From contig VGZG01000022.1 in the NCBI GenBank assembly GCA_016872675.1, positions 1 through 47,101 of the forward strand: a stretch of DNA of 47,101 nt, read 5' to 3'. A program made the position numbers and the translations under genes. The notes under the pieces are model-generated. The model was not told the origin of the DNA and ran no database searches. It saw only the letters and a program-made list of their open reading frames with translations. Numbering within the stretch: position 1 is the first letter of the stretch; the number at the start of each line of letters is the position of its first letter. The stretch is from Planctomycetota bacterium (GTDB lineage Bacteria > Planctomycetota > UBA1135 > UBA2386). Below are positions 26,047 to 37,442 of the stretch, one piece after another.

Positions 26047-26177
26047 TCGGGGGCGACGATGATGCCGCCGGCGACGGTTGGCGCAATCCCGGGCGCTGGG
26101 GCAGCGGGATTTCGCGCCGCGACAGTGACGACGACCGCACGGCAACTGCGTCAGCAGCAAGGCCACGGATCCGGGCT

Positions 26178-26193
26178 ATGGTGCGCGCACCAT
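26178..26193. promoter_or_regulatory. 16-bp palindrome over the fucosidase start codon
   Basis: ATGGTGCGCGCACCAT is perfectly self-complementary and its last two bases are the AT of the ATG at 26192. It could be an operator or a hairpin hiding the start codon. No Shine-Dalgarno is seen between it and the ATG. Function is inferred only. Confidence 0.35.
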
Positions 26194-28258
26194 GCGCCAG
26201 CTGCTCGCCGCCGCCCTCGTCCTACCCCTCGTCGCCCAGGCCCCGGTCGCCGTGCCCGACGGCGCCACCGTCGACGCGATCGCCGCGCTCGCCGCCGACG
26301 TGCGACCGAGCGCCCGGCAGCTCGCGTGGCAGGCGACTGGCTGCAACGCCTTCGTCCACTTCGGCATGAACACGTTCACCGGCCGCGAGTGGGGCGACGG
26401 CAAGGAATCGCCCGCGCGGTTCGCGCCGACCGACTTCGACGCCAACCAATGGGTCGCCGCCTTCGCCGCCGCCGGGATGCGCGGCGTCGTGCTGACGTGC
26501 AAGCACCTTGACGGCTTCTGCCTTTGGCCGTCGGCGACGACGACGCACGACGTCGCGAGTTCGCCGTTCCGCGGCGGCAAGGGCGACGTCGTCGCCGAGG
26601 TCGCGGCGGCCTGCCGCGCGCAGGGCCTGCGCTTCGGCGTCTACCTGTCGCCGTGGGACCGCCACGCGCCGACGTTCGGCACGCCCGCGTACCAGGCGAC
26701 GTTCCAAGCGCAGCTACGCGAACTGTGCGTCGGCTACGGCCCGCTGTTCGAGGTGTGGTTCGACGGCGCGAACTGCCCGCCCGACGACCCGACGCTGTTC
26801 GACTGGCTGGCGGTGTTCGCCGTGGTGCGCGAACTGCAACCCGACGCCGCGATCGCCATCACCGGCCCCGACGTGCGCTGGGTCGGCAACGAAGCCGGCA
26901 CGACGCGCGCGCAGGAGTGGAGCGTGCTGCCGCTGCCGCAGAGCGCGCCCGGCGACCTCGCCAGCGATCGGCAATCGTGGCGCGCGCTGTGGGCGCTGCG
27001 CGCGCGCAACCAGGAGCCGGAGCTCGGCGGCCGCGCGGCGCTCGCTGACGCCAAGGCGCTGTGCTGGTGGCCGGCCGAGACCGACGTCTCGATCCGTCCC
27101 GGTTGGTTCTGGCGCGCCGACGAGGACGCGCAGGTCAAGCCGCTCGAGCGGCTGCTCGACTTCTGGTACGGCGCGGTCGGCGGCAACGCGGTGCTGCTGC
27201 TCAACGTGCCGGCCGACACCCGCGGGCGCATCGCCGATCCCGACGTGCGCGCGCTGCGCGAGCTCGGCGACCACCTGAGCGCGACCTTCGGCAGCGACCT
27301 CGCCGACCGCGGCGCGCGCAAGCAGTACCCCAAGGTCGGCGAAGTCGTGTTCGACGCGCCGACAACGGTCGACACCTTCGAGCTGCGCGAGGACGTGGCG
27401 GCGAGCGGCCAGCGCGTCGAGGCGTTCCGCGTCGAAGCGCTGCAGAACGGCGGCTGGCGCGAGTGCGCGCGCGGCGGCACGGTCGGCTTCCGCCGCATCC
27501 TGCGCACCGAGCCGATCACCGCCGACGGCTTCCGCTATTGGATCGAACAGAGCCGCGGCAAGCCGCAGATCGCGCGCTTTTCGCTGCATCGTCGCCCGCC
27601 GCTGCTGCCAGCGCCGCGCATCGCCCGCGATCCGGCCGGCGTGGTGACGCTGCGCGGCGCCGGCGTCGTGCGCTACACGCTCGACGGCAGCGCGGTGACG
27701 GCGGGCTCGCCGCGCTATGCTGCGCCGCTGCCGCTGCCCGACGGCGGCGTGGTGCGCGCCGCGACGTTCGCCAGTGACGCGCCGGCCGAGCCGGCCGGAC
27801 GCGAGGCGGCGGCGACGTTCGGCGTCGCCAGCGCCGGCTTCACGGTCGTCGCCTGCAGCAGCGAGGAAGGCGGCGGCGAAGCGGCGGCGAAGGCGATCGA
27901 CGGCGACCCGCGCACGCATTGGCACACGCGCTGGTCGGGAGCCGTGCCGCGGCCGCCGCACCATCTGACGATCGGCCTCGGTCGCGCGCTCGACCTGCAC
28001 GGCTTCGTCTATCAGCCGCGCGCCGAGGGCGACAACGGCACGGTCGCCGCGTACGAGCTGCATGCGAGCGGCGATGGCGCGGCATGGACGCAGGTGGCCG
28101 CCGGCGAATTCGGCAACATCGCGACGAACCAGACGGCGCAGGTCGTGCGCTTGCCGCAAGCGTTTCCCAGCGCTCGCTTCGTGCGCTTCGTCGCCGTGCG
28201 CGAGGTGCAGGGCCGCGCCTGGGCGTCGTGCGCCGAGCTGTCGGTGCTGGCGAAGTAG
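26192..28258 (+). CDS. Secreted alpha-L-fucosidase (GH29) with F5/8-type C-terminal domain
   Basis: 688 aa with a signal peptide (MRQLLAAALVLPLVAQAP). GH29 catalytic barrel at about 35-360: WQATGCNAFVHFGMNTFTGREWG, LTCKHLDGFCLWPS, FGVYLSPWDRH, and FEVWFDGAN with the nucleophile Asp. VGGNAVLLLNVPADTRGRI closes the barrel. Residues about 470-540 resemble a chitobiase/sialidase C-terminal beta domain (VVRYTLDGSAVTAGS) and about 555-688 a galactose-binding discoidin (F5/8C, CBM32-like) domain with IDGDPRTHWHTRW. It removes fucose from external glycans. Confidence 0.92.
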   Translation: MRQLLAAALVLPLVAQAPVAVPDGATVDAIAALAADVRPSARQLAWQATGCNAFVHFGMNTFTGREWGDGKESPARFAPTDFDANQWVAAFAAAGMRGVVLTCKHLDGFCLWPSATTTHDVASSPFRGGKGDVVAEVAAACRAQGLRFGVYLSPWDRHAPTFGTPAYQATFQAQLRELCVGYGPLFEVWFDGANCPPDDPTLFDWLAVFAVVRELQPDAAIAITGPDVRWVGNEAGTTRAQEWSVLPLPQSAPGDLASDRQSWRALWALRARNQEPELGGRAALADAKALCWWPAETDVSIRPGWFWRADEDAQVKPLERLLDFWYGAVGGNAVLLLNVPADTRGRIADPDVRALRELGDHLSATFGSDLADRGARKQYPKVGEVVFDAPTTVDTFELREDVAASGQRVEAFRVEALQNGGWRECARGGTVGFRRILRTEPITADGFRYWIEQSRGKPQIARFSLHRRPPLLPAPRIARDPAGVVTLRGAGVVRYTLDGSAVTAGSPRYAAPLPLPDGGVVRAATFASDAPAEPAGREAAATFGVASAGFTVVACSSEEGGGEAAAKAIDGDPRTHWHTRWSGAVPRPPHHLTIGLGRALDLHGFVYQPRAEGDNGTVAAYELHASGDGAAWTQVAAGEFGNIATNQTAQVVRLPQAFPSARFVRFVAVREVQGRAWASCAELSVLAK

Positions 28259-28261
28259 CGG

Positions 28262-29230
28262 TTACCCGCCCGCCGGCTCGTCGTGCGTCTCGTCGATCAC
28301 CGGCGCCTTGCCGGCCAGCTCGACGAACTCGGCCCGCGTCTCGCTGCACACCACGCCGCACATGTCGACCCATAGCTCGTCGACGGCGACGCATTCGCCA
28401 GCGCGCCACTGCGTACGGATGAAGTGCGATTCCTCGCCGCCCTTGGTCGGCCGCACGCGCGGCACGTAGGCGGCGTTGACGAACAACGTGCCACCCCGGC
28501 TGACGAAGCGCGTGCGCTCGCCGCCGCGCGGTTGCACGAGCTTGTGGTGCATGTGGCCGGCGATCACCATGCGGACGCGCAGGCCCATGCCTTCGATGCG
28601 CTGGATGGCGAGCGCGAGATCGCGGTCGCCCCAGTCGCCGCCCGGTTTGCCGAAGTCCTTGCCGCAGATGTCGGCCGGCTGGTCGCCGAGCCCGAGCGGC
28701 ATGTTGTGCGCCAGGATCACGAGATCGCGATGCTGCGCGTGACGCGCGGCGTCGACGATCGCCGCCGCCGACTGCTTGCCGGTGCGGATGCCGTAGATCT
28801 CGTCGTACAACTCGGGGCTGCGCAGGCTCGGACCGCCCCACGAGAACGGCCGCGCGCCGACCACCGACACGCCGGCCGCCGGCGCTTCGCGCACGGCGTA
28901 GGCAAGGTGGTTGTCGCCGAGCGCGTTGAGGATGGCGGTCAGCTTCGCGGTCGCGCTGCGCCGACCGAAGCTCTGCCACGCGTCGTGATTGCCGAGCAGC
29001 ACGGCCTTCTTGACCTGCACGGCAAGCACGCGCTCGACGATCTCCAGGTCTTCGTCGCCGAGGTCGCCGACGAACAGCGCGAGATCAGGCTGCGTGCGCT
29101 CGAGGAAGGCCGCGTCGGCGGCGCCCCACCAAGAGTGGACGTCGCCGATGACGGTGAGCGTGGCGGCGGCTGCGTGACGATGGGGCAAGGCGCGGGAGGC
29201 TAGCGGCAGCATCGCCGCGCCGCCGCACAT
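28262..29230 (-). CDS. Calcineurin-like metallophosphoesterase (TIGR04168-like)
   Basis: About 322 aa from the ATG at 29230; TTG 29239 and ATG 29212 are alternatives. The two-metal phosphoesterase motifs are in order: GDVHSWW, GDLGDED, GNHDAW, LAHNMP and AGHMHHK. The long sequence after the last His (RFVSRGGTLFVNAAYVPRV) matches the subfamily found in cyanobacteria and plants. The substrate is unknown. It is convergent with the fucosidase gene (3 bp apart) and 16 bp downstream of the sigma-54 activator gene, so probably co-transcribed with it. Confidence 0.82.
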   Translation of the reverse strand: MCGGAAMLPLASRALPHRHAAAATLTVIGDVHSWWGAADAAFLERTQPDLALFVGDLGDEDLEIVERVLAVQVKKAVLLGNHDAWQSFGRRSATAKLTAILNALGDNHLAYAVREAPAAGVSVVGARPFSWGGPSLRSPELYDEIYGIRTGKQSAAAIVDAARHAQHRDLVILAHNMPLGLGDQPADICGKDFGKPGGDWGDRDLALAIQRIEGMGLRVRMVIAGHMHHKLVQPRGGERTRFVSRGGTLFVNAAYVPRVRPTKGGEESHFIRTQWRAGECVAVDELWVDMCGVVCSETRAEFVELAGKAPVIDETHDEPAGG

Positions 29231-29246
29231 TCGCAGCAATCGCAGC

Positions 29247-31118
<1,872 letters not shown>

Positions 31119-31260
31119 CGTCGGTTTTCCGTCGCCGCCGCAGCGCGCGCCCCGCACCATCGTCGGCGATCCGACAAAGGCTAACCGCTGTGCCTCGTCT
31201 GGTAACGTCCTCCATCCCGAGCACCGCAAGGGCGGCTCCGCCCGCCTCCCCGCCCCACCG

Positions 31261-33783
31261 ATGGCCGCTGCCGACCAACCCCGCCTGCTGCACGCTTCTC
31301 CCGGCCGCATGGTCTGGTTGCGCCCCGGCCGCGACGGCGAGGCCGCAGTGGTCGCCAAGGTGTTCGTCCAGGGCACGCGCGCCGACGCCGAGCGCGAACA
31401 CGCGCTCGGCGACCTCTGCCGCGGCCCGGGCGTGGTGCGCAGCCTCGGCGTCGTCGACGACCCGGCGAGCGGCCGACCGTGCCTGCAGTCGGTCGCCGAA
31501 GATGGCCGCGACCTCGCGCAGGTCGTCGCCGCCGAAGGCGCGCTGCCAGCGGCGACCGCCTGCGCCCTGCTGGCGCCGATCGCCGAGGCGCTGGCGCGTC
31601 TGCACGCGCTCGCCGACCCGCGCGCGAAGCACGGCGTCTGCCACGGCGACGTCAAACCGCGCAACCTGCTGCGCACGGCCGCGACCACGCTGCTGCTCGA
31701 CTTCGAACACACCGCGCCGATCGGCGGCGGCGACCACGCGGTGCGCGGCACGCTCGGCTTCGCCGCGCCCGAAGCGCTGGCCGGCGGCGCGCCGGCCGCC
31801 GCGCTCGATGTCTTCGGTCTCGGCGCGACGCTCGACTGGCTGCTGCGCGGCGGCGACGCTGAGGCCGACGTGCCGCAGGCGCCGGCGGTGCGAACGCTGG
31901 TGCGCGCCTGCACCGACCCTCGACCGGAAGCGCGGCCCGGCGCGGCCGCCGTCGCCGTCGAGTTGCGGCGACTCGCCGAGGAACTGCCGCGTGAGTCCGC
32001 CGAGGCCGCGCTCGCCGATTGGGCGACGGCCAGCTGCGCGCAAGAACCCAACGCAGCGCTGCGCGCCGACGCGCGCGTGGCGCCGTGGTCGCGACGCCGC
32101 AGGCTGTCACAACGCTTGCCCGAAATGCTGCGCGCCGACCTCACCGCGCCGACGACGCCGGGTGAACTCGTCGACGCGCTCGACCTCGTCGCCCGCGCGC
32201 TGCGACGCTTCCCGCGTGCGCCGACGCTGCTCGCCCGCCGCGCCGCGCTGCACAACGCCGCCGGCCGCCTCGTCGTCGTCGCCGCCGCCACGACGACCGC
32301 GCTGCGCAAGCGCGACGAACACGCCGCCGCCGCGACCTGGCTCACCGACCTAGAACGCGCCGTGCGCGCTGTCGCCGGCTCGCCCGCCGGCTTCGCGCTG
32401 CCCGCCGACGCCGAGCTGCCCGACGCAGCCCGACGCGATCCGTTCGGCTGGCTGCGGTTGCTGCGCGAGCAGGCCAACGCCGACGCCGACGCCGCTGCGG
32501 CCGCCAGCACGCGGGTCGCCGCCGACGAGGCGCGACTCGATCTGCGCGCCGCCGAGACCGCCGTGGCCGCAGTCGCCGCCGAACGCGGCGGCGCCTCGCC
32601 GCTGGTGACGCAGTTGCGCGACCGGCTGCACCGCTTCGGCTTCTTCCTCGAACGGGCGGCCCGCGGCGGCGCCAACGTCGCACGCATCGCGACGCTGCGG
32701 CCCGCTGGCGAACTCGAGCCCGTCGCGGCGTTCGTCGCGGCGGCCGCGGCTGGCCTCGGCGCGGCACGCGATGACAGCGGGGCAGCGCTCGGCCTGCGCA
32801 GCCTGCAGGCGACGCTCGACAGCATCGCCGCCGAGTTCCCGCACGCGGTGAGCGCGGGGCCGGCGCGCGCGGCGCTGCACCATGCGTTGGCGGCGCTGAG
32901 CGACGACGCTTGGAAGCTCGTCGCCGAAGCGCGGCGGCTGCTGCAGAGCGTGCCGGTGCCGGTGCGCCCGCTACAACTGACCATCGGCCGTCTCGACACG
33001 CTGCGCATCCTCGAAGCGCTCATCGACCGGCCCGAGCGGCCGCGCAGCCACCTGTTGGACCAGATCGAGGCCCTGCGCATGGCGATGGAACAGGCGCGGG
33101 CGACGCGCGACCGCCTCGCCGCCAGCGCCGAGCACGCGCTCGCGCGCGGCCACTGGACCACCGGCCTGTTCGAGATGGAGCGCGCGGCGGCGCGCCTCGC
33201 CGCCGACGACTCCGACCACGAGGCCGCCAACCGCCTGCAGGAGCGCCTGCAGGAAGCACGGCGCAAGAAGCACGACGTCGACGCGGCGATCAAGCGCAAC
33301 GCCGACCTCGCCGCGCGCTTCGCCGCCCTCGAGGACGATCCGGCCAGCGCCGCGACCGCGCGCCAGCAGGCGCTGGCCGAGCGGCGCGACTGCCTGACGT
33401 TCCTGGCCATGAACGTGTCCGAGGATCGCGGCGCGCTGTACCGCCGCGACCTGCGCGACATCGACGTGCAGCTGGCGCTCGAACGCGCCGGCGACGCCGA
33501 GGCGCAGCTCGCGCGCGTCGATGGCGCCGTCGACCGCGCCCGCCGCGCCCGCGCCGCCGTCGAAGAGCTCGCTGCGGCGATCACCGCGCTGGCCGCTGAC
33601 GGCGAGCCGCCCGGCCGACTGACGCGCGCGCTCGAGCAATGGCGCGGCGTCGCGTCGCGGTGCCAGCACGCCGTCGACGCTGAACGCGCGCAGGTGACGC
33701 AGCGCCGCCGGTGGCGGTTGCTCAGCGCGGCGATCGTGGCACTGGCGACGGTGGCGGCGCTGGTCGCGTTCGCGCGCGATTGA
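31261..33783 (+). CDS. Tail-anchored Ser/Thr protein kinase with long helical region
   Basis: 840 aa, ATG at 31261. Residues about 1-245 form a Hanks-type kinase: Lys33 in VVAKVF, catalytic loop HGDVKPRN (His128, Asp130, Lys132, Asn135), DFE at 147-149 in place of DFG, and GTLGFAAPEAL. The glycine loop is weak. Residues about 260-810 are helical and rich in Ala/Arg/Glu, with coiled-coil stretches. A single hydrophobic helix (about 815-836) ends the protein, preceded by RRRWR, so it is probably anchored in the inner membrane by its tail with the kinase in the cytoplasm. Divergent from the FHA-like/sigma-54 regulator (142 bp between starts). Confidence 0.85.
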   Translation: MAAADQPRLLHASPGRMVWLRPGRDGEAAVVAKVFVQGTRADAEREHALGDLCRGPGVVRSLGVVDDPASGRPCLQSVAEDGRDLAQVVAAEGALPAATACALLAPIAEALARLHALADPRAKHGVCHGDVKPRNLLRTAATTLLLDFEHTAPIGGGDHAVRGTLGFAAPEALAGGAPAAALDVFGLGATLDWLLRGGDAEADVPQAPAVRTLVRACTDPRPEARPGAAAVAVELRRLAEELPRESAEAALADWATASCAQEPNAALRADARVAPWSRRRRLSQRLPEMLRADLTAPTTPGELVDALDLVARALRRFPRAPTLLARRAALHNAAGRLVVVAAATTTALRKRDEHAAAATWLTDLERAVRAVAGSPAGFALPADAELPDAARRDPFGWLRLLREQANADADAAAAASTRVAADEARLDLRAAETAVAAVAAERGGASPLVTQLRDRLHRFGFFLERAARGGANVARIATLRPAGELEPVAAFVAAAAAGLGAARDDSGAALGLRSLQATLDSIAAEFPHAVSAGPARAALHHALAALSDDAWKLVAEARRLLQSVPVPVRPLQLTIGRLDTLRILEALIDRPERPRSHLLDQIEALRMAMEQARATRDRLAASAEHALARGHWTTGLFEMERAAARLAADDSDHEAANRLQERLQEARRKKHDVDAAIKRNADLAARFAALEDDPASAATARQQALAERRDCLTFLAMNVSEDRGALYRRDLRDIDVQLALERAGDAEAQLARVDGAVDRARRARAAVEELAAAITALAADGEPPGRLTRALEQWRGVASRCQHAVDAERAQVTQRRRWRLLSAAIVALATVAALVAFARD

Positions 33784-33823
33784 GCGATTCCGAACGCGCG
33801 AACTCGTCGCTGGCGCCGTGCGC

Positions 33824-34768
33824 TCAGCCCAGCAAGCCGTGGTCGTCGCCCCGCACCGGCCCGCGCGGCAGCAGGCCGAGGTCGAAGCCCGCCAGCAACT
33901 CGCGCGGCGTGCACGACGCGCCGCGCGGCCGCAGGCCGCACAGGTGCGCGAGGTGGCCGACCAGCCGCTCGCTGGCGACGCCGGCGTGCCGGAACGCGCG
34001 CAGCGACGTGTCGCCGTGGCGCTTGGCGAGCCGCAGGCCGTCGACGCCGACGACCAGAGGCACGTGCACGAAGCGCGGCGGCGGCAGACCGAGCGCGTCG
34101 TACAGCAACAATTGCCGCGGCGTGCTCGGCAGCAGGTCGTCGGCGCGCAGCGCTTCGGTCACGCCCTGGGCCGCGTCGTCAACGGCGACCGCCAACTGGT
34201 AGGCCGGCCCGCCATCGCGCTTCTGCACGACGAAGTCGCCGCGCACGCGGCCTTGCTGCGCGCCGGCGAAGCCGTCGTCGAACGGCACAGCGGCGACGTC
34301 GACGCGAAAGCGCAGCGCTGGCTCGCGGCCGGTCGCCGCGCGCGCGGTCGCGAGGTCGGTGAAGCGCCCGCGGCACGTGCCCGGATAGACCGGGCCGTCG
34401 TCGCCCGCTTCGTGCGGCGCCGAGGCGGCCTCCTCAATCTCGCTGCGCGTGCACACACACGGATACGCGCGGCCCTCTGCGACCAGCCGCTCGGCGGCGG
34501 CGCGGTAGCGGTCGAGCCGCGCGCTCTGCACGACGACCTCGCCGTCCCAGTCGAGGCCGAGCCAGCGCAGATCCTCGATCGCCTGCGCCGTCGACTCCGG
34601 CTTCACGCGCGGGCCGTCGATGTCCTCGCTCCGGAGCAGTACAGTGCCGCCGCGCGAGCGGGCCGACAGCCAAGCCAGCAGGAACGTCCGGGCGTTGCCA
34701 AGGTGCAACGCCCCTGTCGGGCTCGGCGCGAGTCTGCCCACCACAGGCCTTCTGAGTGCAACCGTCAT
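33824..34768 (-). CDS. gluQ: Glutamyl-Q tRNA(Asp) synthetase
   Basis: 314 aa. A GluRS-like catalytic core without anticodon-binding domain, which attaches glutamate to queuosine in tRNA(Asp). The HIGH-like motif is in LAPSPTGALHLGNA and the KMSKS-like motif is RLAKRHGD. Zinc ligands appear as CVC and a later YPGTC. The ATG at 34768 overlaps by 13 bp, start to start, with rsgA on the other strand; a GTG at codon 10 would remove the overlap but begins right at the catalytic motif. Convergent with the kinase gene. Confidence 0.92.
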   Translation of the reverse strand: MTVALRRPVVGRLAPSPTGALHLGNARTFLLAWLSARSRGGTVLLRSEDIDGPRVKPESTAQAIEDLRWLGLDWDGEVVVQSARLDRYRAAAERLVAEGRAYPCVCTRSEIEEAASAPHEAGDDGPVYPGTCRGRFTDLATARAATGREPALRFRVDVAAVPFDDGFAGAQQGRVRGDFVVQKRDGGPAYQLAVAVDDAAQGVTEALRADDLLPSTPRQLLLYDALGLPPPRFVHVPLVVGVDGLRLAKRHGDTSLRAFRHAGVASERLVGHLAHLCGLRPRGASCTPRELLAGFDLGLLPRGPVRGDDHGLLG

Positions 34769-35739
34769 CGCCGCAAGGCCTCGTTCTACGCATCGACGCC
34801 AAGGTCTGCCACGTCGAGGTCGACGGCGAACGCCGGCAGTTGCCACTCGCCGGCAAACTGTTCGAGGACAAGGGCCACGAACGCCGACCGCTGGCCGTCG
34901 GCGACCGCGTCGTGCTCGACGCCACCGGCAAGGCGATCGACGCCGTGCTGCCGCGCAGCTCCCAGCTGCACCGCCGCGCCGCCGCCGAGGGCGAAGAACA
35001 GGCGCAGGTGCTCGCCGCCAACATCACCCACGTGCTCGCGGTCGCCAGCGTCCGGGAGCCGGCCTTCCAGCCGGAGCTCGTCGACGGCGTGCTGGCGACC
35101 GCGGCGCGCGAGCGCATCCCGGCGACGCTGGTGCTCAGCAAGATCGACCTCGACGAAGCGCTCGCCGCGACGTGGACGCGCGCCTACGCCGACGCCGGCG
35201 TGCGCGTGCTCGGGACCTGCACCGTCCCCGACCGCTCGACCGAGGCGACGCTGCGCGAACTCGGCACCCTGCTGCGCCAGAACCGTTCGGTCGTCGTCGG
35301 CCTGTCAGGCACGGGCAAGTCGTCGCTGCTCAACGCCGTCCTGCCCGGCGTGCAGTTGCGCACCGGCGACCTCAACCACATCCGCCAGGGTCGCCACACC
35401 ACGACGCACACCGAGCTGATCCCGCTGCCCGGCGGCGGCCACGTGCTCGACACGCCTGGCGTGCGCAACTTCCACCTGTTCTGCGTCGGCAGCCAGGAGC
35501 TGCAGTTCCTGTTCCCCGAGATCGCGCAGCGGCTGCCGCACTGCGAGTACCGCAGCTGCCTGCACGACGGCGAGGCGCGGTGCGCGGTGAAGGACGCGGT
35601 CGAGCGCGGCGAGATCGCCGCGAGCCGCTACCGCAGCTACCACACCATGCTGCAGGACGCGCTGGCGGCGGAACGACCGGGCTCGAAGGCGAGCCGGCAA
35701 CCGGCGCGCGGTGGCGGCCGGCGGCGGCCGCGCGGCTAG
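34756..35739 (+). CDS. rsgA: Ribosome small-subunit-dependent GTPase A
   Basis: 327 aa, GTG start at 34756. Circularly permuted GTPase that matures the 30S subunit. An N-terminal OB-fold comes first, then G4 LSKIDLDEA (about 128), the P-loop GLSGTGKSS (about 182), HTTTHTELIPLPGGG, and G3 DTPGVR. The C-terminal zinc site has HCEYRSCLHDGEARCAV. The Arg/Gly-rich tail is lineage-specific. No better start is seen, so the overlap with gluQ appears real. Confidence 0.94.
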   Translation: MQPSSPQGLVLRIDAKVCHVEVDGERRQLPLAGKLFEDKGHERRPLAVGDRVVLDATGKAIDAVLPRSSQLHRRAAAEGEEQAQVLAANITHVLAVASVREPAFQPELVDGVLATAARERIPATLVLSKIDLDEALAATWTRAYADAGVRVLGTCTVPDRSTEATLRELGTLLRQNRSVVVGLSGTGKSSLLNAVLPGVQLRTGDLNHIRQGRHTTTHTELIPLPGGGHVLDTPGVRNFHLFCVGSQELQFLFPEIAQRLPHCEYRSCLHDGEARCAVKDAVERGEIAASRYRSYHTMLQDALAAERPGSKASRQPARGGGRRRPRG

Positions 35740-35778
35740 CGCGCGGTGATCCGCTGCGGGCGCAGATGGCGACGCCGA

Positions 35779-36360
35779 TCAGCCGCGCGGCGTGAACGCC
35801 GCGACCAGCACGACGCTCGCCGCTTCCGCCGCGAACGCCGCCGGACCACGACCGTCGATGCGCACCGCGTCGCGGGACGCCAGCGGCACGCCGGCGGCGC
35901 GACCGCGGCCCGACCACAGCAGCACGAGTCGCTGCGGCGCGTCGGGCAGCGTCCGGCCCTGGCCGGCGGCGACCTCCACCACCTCGGCGACGGCGGTGAC
36001 GCGGTCGCGCGCGGTCATCACGTTGCAGTCCTCGCACGGACCGCCGAGCAGTTCGCAGTGCACCGGCGGCTCGCCGGGGAAGTCGAGCCGCTGCCGCGAC
36101 TCTGCCAGCACGACCTCGCGGCCGTCGACCTCGAGCCGCACGCCGTCGCCGCTGACGAGCCACATCGAGCGGTCGACGCCCGGCAGGCGCGAGAACGGCC
36201 CGTCGCTGCCGATCTGCGCGATGCTGACCCGCCAGCGGAACGCATCGGCGAGCGTGGCGCCGGGCGGATCGATCGCCACTTGGCGCGTGCTGCCGCCGCC
36301 GTTCGCCCACGGCATCGCCGGCTGCGCCGCGAATGGGATCGCCGTCACTTGGAGGTTCAT
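35779..36360 (-). CDS. HutD/Ves family cupin-like protein
   Basis: 193 aa. The family signature is present: PWANGGGSTRQVA, FRWRVSIAQIGSDGPFSRLPGVDRSM and WLVSGDGVRLEVDG. HutD proteins are double cupins often linked to histidine utilisation, but no hut genes are here, and the role is unknown. The start overlaps the DUF2752 gene stop by 4 bp. Convergent with rsgA. Confidence 0.82.
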   Translation of the reverse strand: MNLQVTAIPFAAQPAMPWANGGGSTRQVAIDPPGATLADAFRWRVSIAQIGSDGPFSRLPGVDRSMWLVSGDGVRLEVDGREVVLAESRQRLDFPGEPPVHCELLGGPCEDCNVMTARDRVTAVAEVVEVAAGQGRTLPDAPQRLVLLWSGRGRAAGVPLASRDAVRIDGRGPAAFAAEAASVVLVAAFTPRG

Positions 36361-36830
36361 GGCTGCCACCTCGCCCATGTATACGCCCACGCCGCGAACA
36401 TTAGCGCGAGACCGTAGCCGGCGACGCGCCAGATCGGCCAGCGCACGACCAGATCGGCAAACGAACGGCCGCGCAGCAGGCACAGCGCTGCGTGCGCCCC
36501 GACCAGCAGCCCGACCGCGGCGACCGCGGCGCCGAACGGTTGCGTCGCGAAGGCCGCGGCGATGCGGCCGTGCACCAGCAGGCAGGCGGCGGTCGTGCAA
36601 CCGCACGTCGGGCACGGGATGCCGTACGCGAGCGGCCAGCCGCAGGCGTCCATGCCCAGTTGTTCATGCGTGCCGTGGCCGCGCGGATCGGGCTGCACGC
36701 GCGCGAGCGCGCCGAACGCCGTCGACGCGGCGGCGACGGTGGCGATGGCCCAGGCGCGGTCGGCCCACGGCGCGATCGGCCCGTCGGCGACGGGGATCGT
36801 GCGCGGCGCGGCAACGAACGAATCGGCCAT
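36357..36830 (-). CDS. DUF2752 membrane protein
   Basis: 157 aa from the ATG at 36830; an earlier in-frame start at 36890 adds a Cys-rich leader with no homology. The CPTCGCTTA motif (DUF2752: CPxCGxTR) lies between the first and second hydrophobic segments; helices at about 18-38, 82-106 and 125-148. Function of the family is unknown. Downstream of the hypothetical gene at 36896 with a 65-bp gap. Confidence 0.8.
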   Translation of the reverse strand: MADSFVAAPRTIPVADGPIAPWADRAWAIATVAAASTAFGALARVQPDPRGHGTHEQLGMDACGWPLAYGIPCPTCGCTTAACLLVHGRIAAAFATQPFGAAVAAVGLLVGAHAALCLLRGRSFADLVVRWPIWRVAGYGLALMFAAWAYTWARWQP

Positions 36831-36895
36831 GGCGCGGAGCGTACGGGCTGCGCTCGCGGCGCAGCAACCGCAGTTTGCCAGCGCGACCAACCAGC

Positions 36896-37435
36896 TCAGC
36901 CGAAGTCGTACACGTACGCCATCTGGTCGCGGCGCAGGATCGCGTAGTCGAGCTTGCCGAGGATCGCGAGCTCGGGATTAGTCAGATCGAGTCCGCGAAT
37001 CGACGGCTCCTGCATGACGAACCACTTGCGGCCCTTGTCGCCTCGCGACTCGTAGGCGCCCGACTCGATGCGGCCGGCAACCTCGAACTGCGTCGGGCCA
37101 GAGTAGAAGGCGCGGATGCGGCAGATCTTCTCGCTCGGCCCGGCGAGCCATCGCTGCGGCTCGTCGCCGGCGACGTCGACGAGTTCGTGCGCCAGCAGCA
37201 CCTCGCGCACGTTGACCATGACCGTCGGCGTGCGGATCACCTCGCGGCTGCGCAGCGAGACCAGCGTCGCGTCCTGCACCGGCAGGAACGTGCGCGCGTA
37301 GTCCTCGAGCAGGTTGGACAGGCGCTTCGTCTTGTTCGGCAGCCGGCCCTTGATCAGGAACACGCCGGTCAAGAACAGGTCTTCGACGAAGGCCGTGGTC
37401 TCGCCGTCTTGGCGCGGCTGTGGTTGTGGAGGCAT
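36896..37435 (-). CDS. Conserved hypothetical protein
   Basis: 179 aa from the ATG at 37435. Features seen: a repressor-like beta pattern LTGVFLIKGRLPNKTKRLSNLLED, then VQDATLVSLRSREVIRTPTVMVNVREVLLAHELVD, which may be an Sm- or OB-like beta barrel. No signal peptide or membrane helix. I do not recognise the family. Starts 7 bp after folC, so it is very likely in the same operon. Confidence 0.75.
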   Translation of the reverse strand: MPPQPQPRQDGETTAFVEDLFLTGVFLIKGRLPNKTKRLSNLLEDYARTFLPVQDATLVSLRSREVIRTPTVMVNVREVLLAHELVDVAGDEPQRWLAGPSEKICRIRAFYSGPTQFEVAGRIESGAYESRGDKGRKWFVMQEPSIRGLDLTNPELAILGKLDYAILRRDQMAYVYDFG

Positions 37436-37442
37436 TGGCTGG

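Noticed and set aside
31119-33941. A long open frame upstream of the sigma-54 activator, giving a 1564-residue protein if read from 33941
   Set aside because: It lies antisense to the kinase gene, is Arg/Ser/Ala low-complexity, and the recognised domains start at the ATG at 31118.
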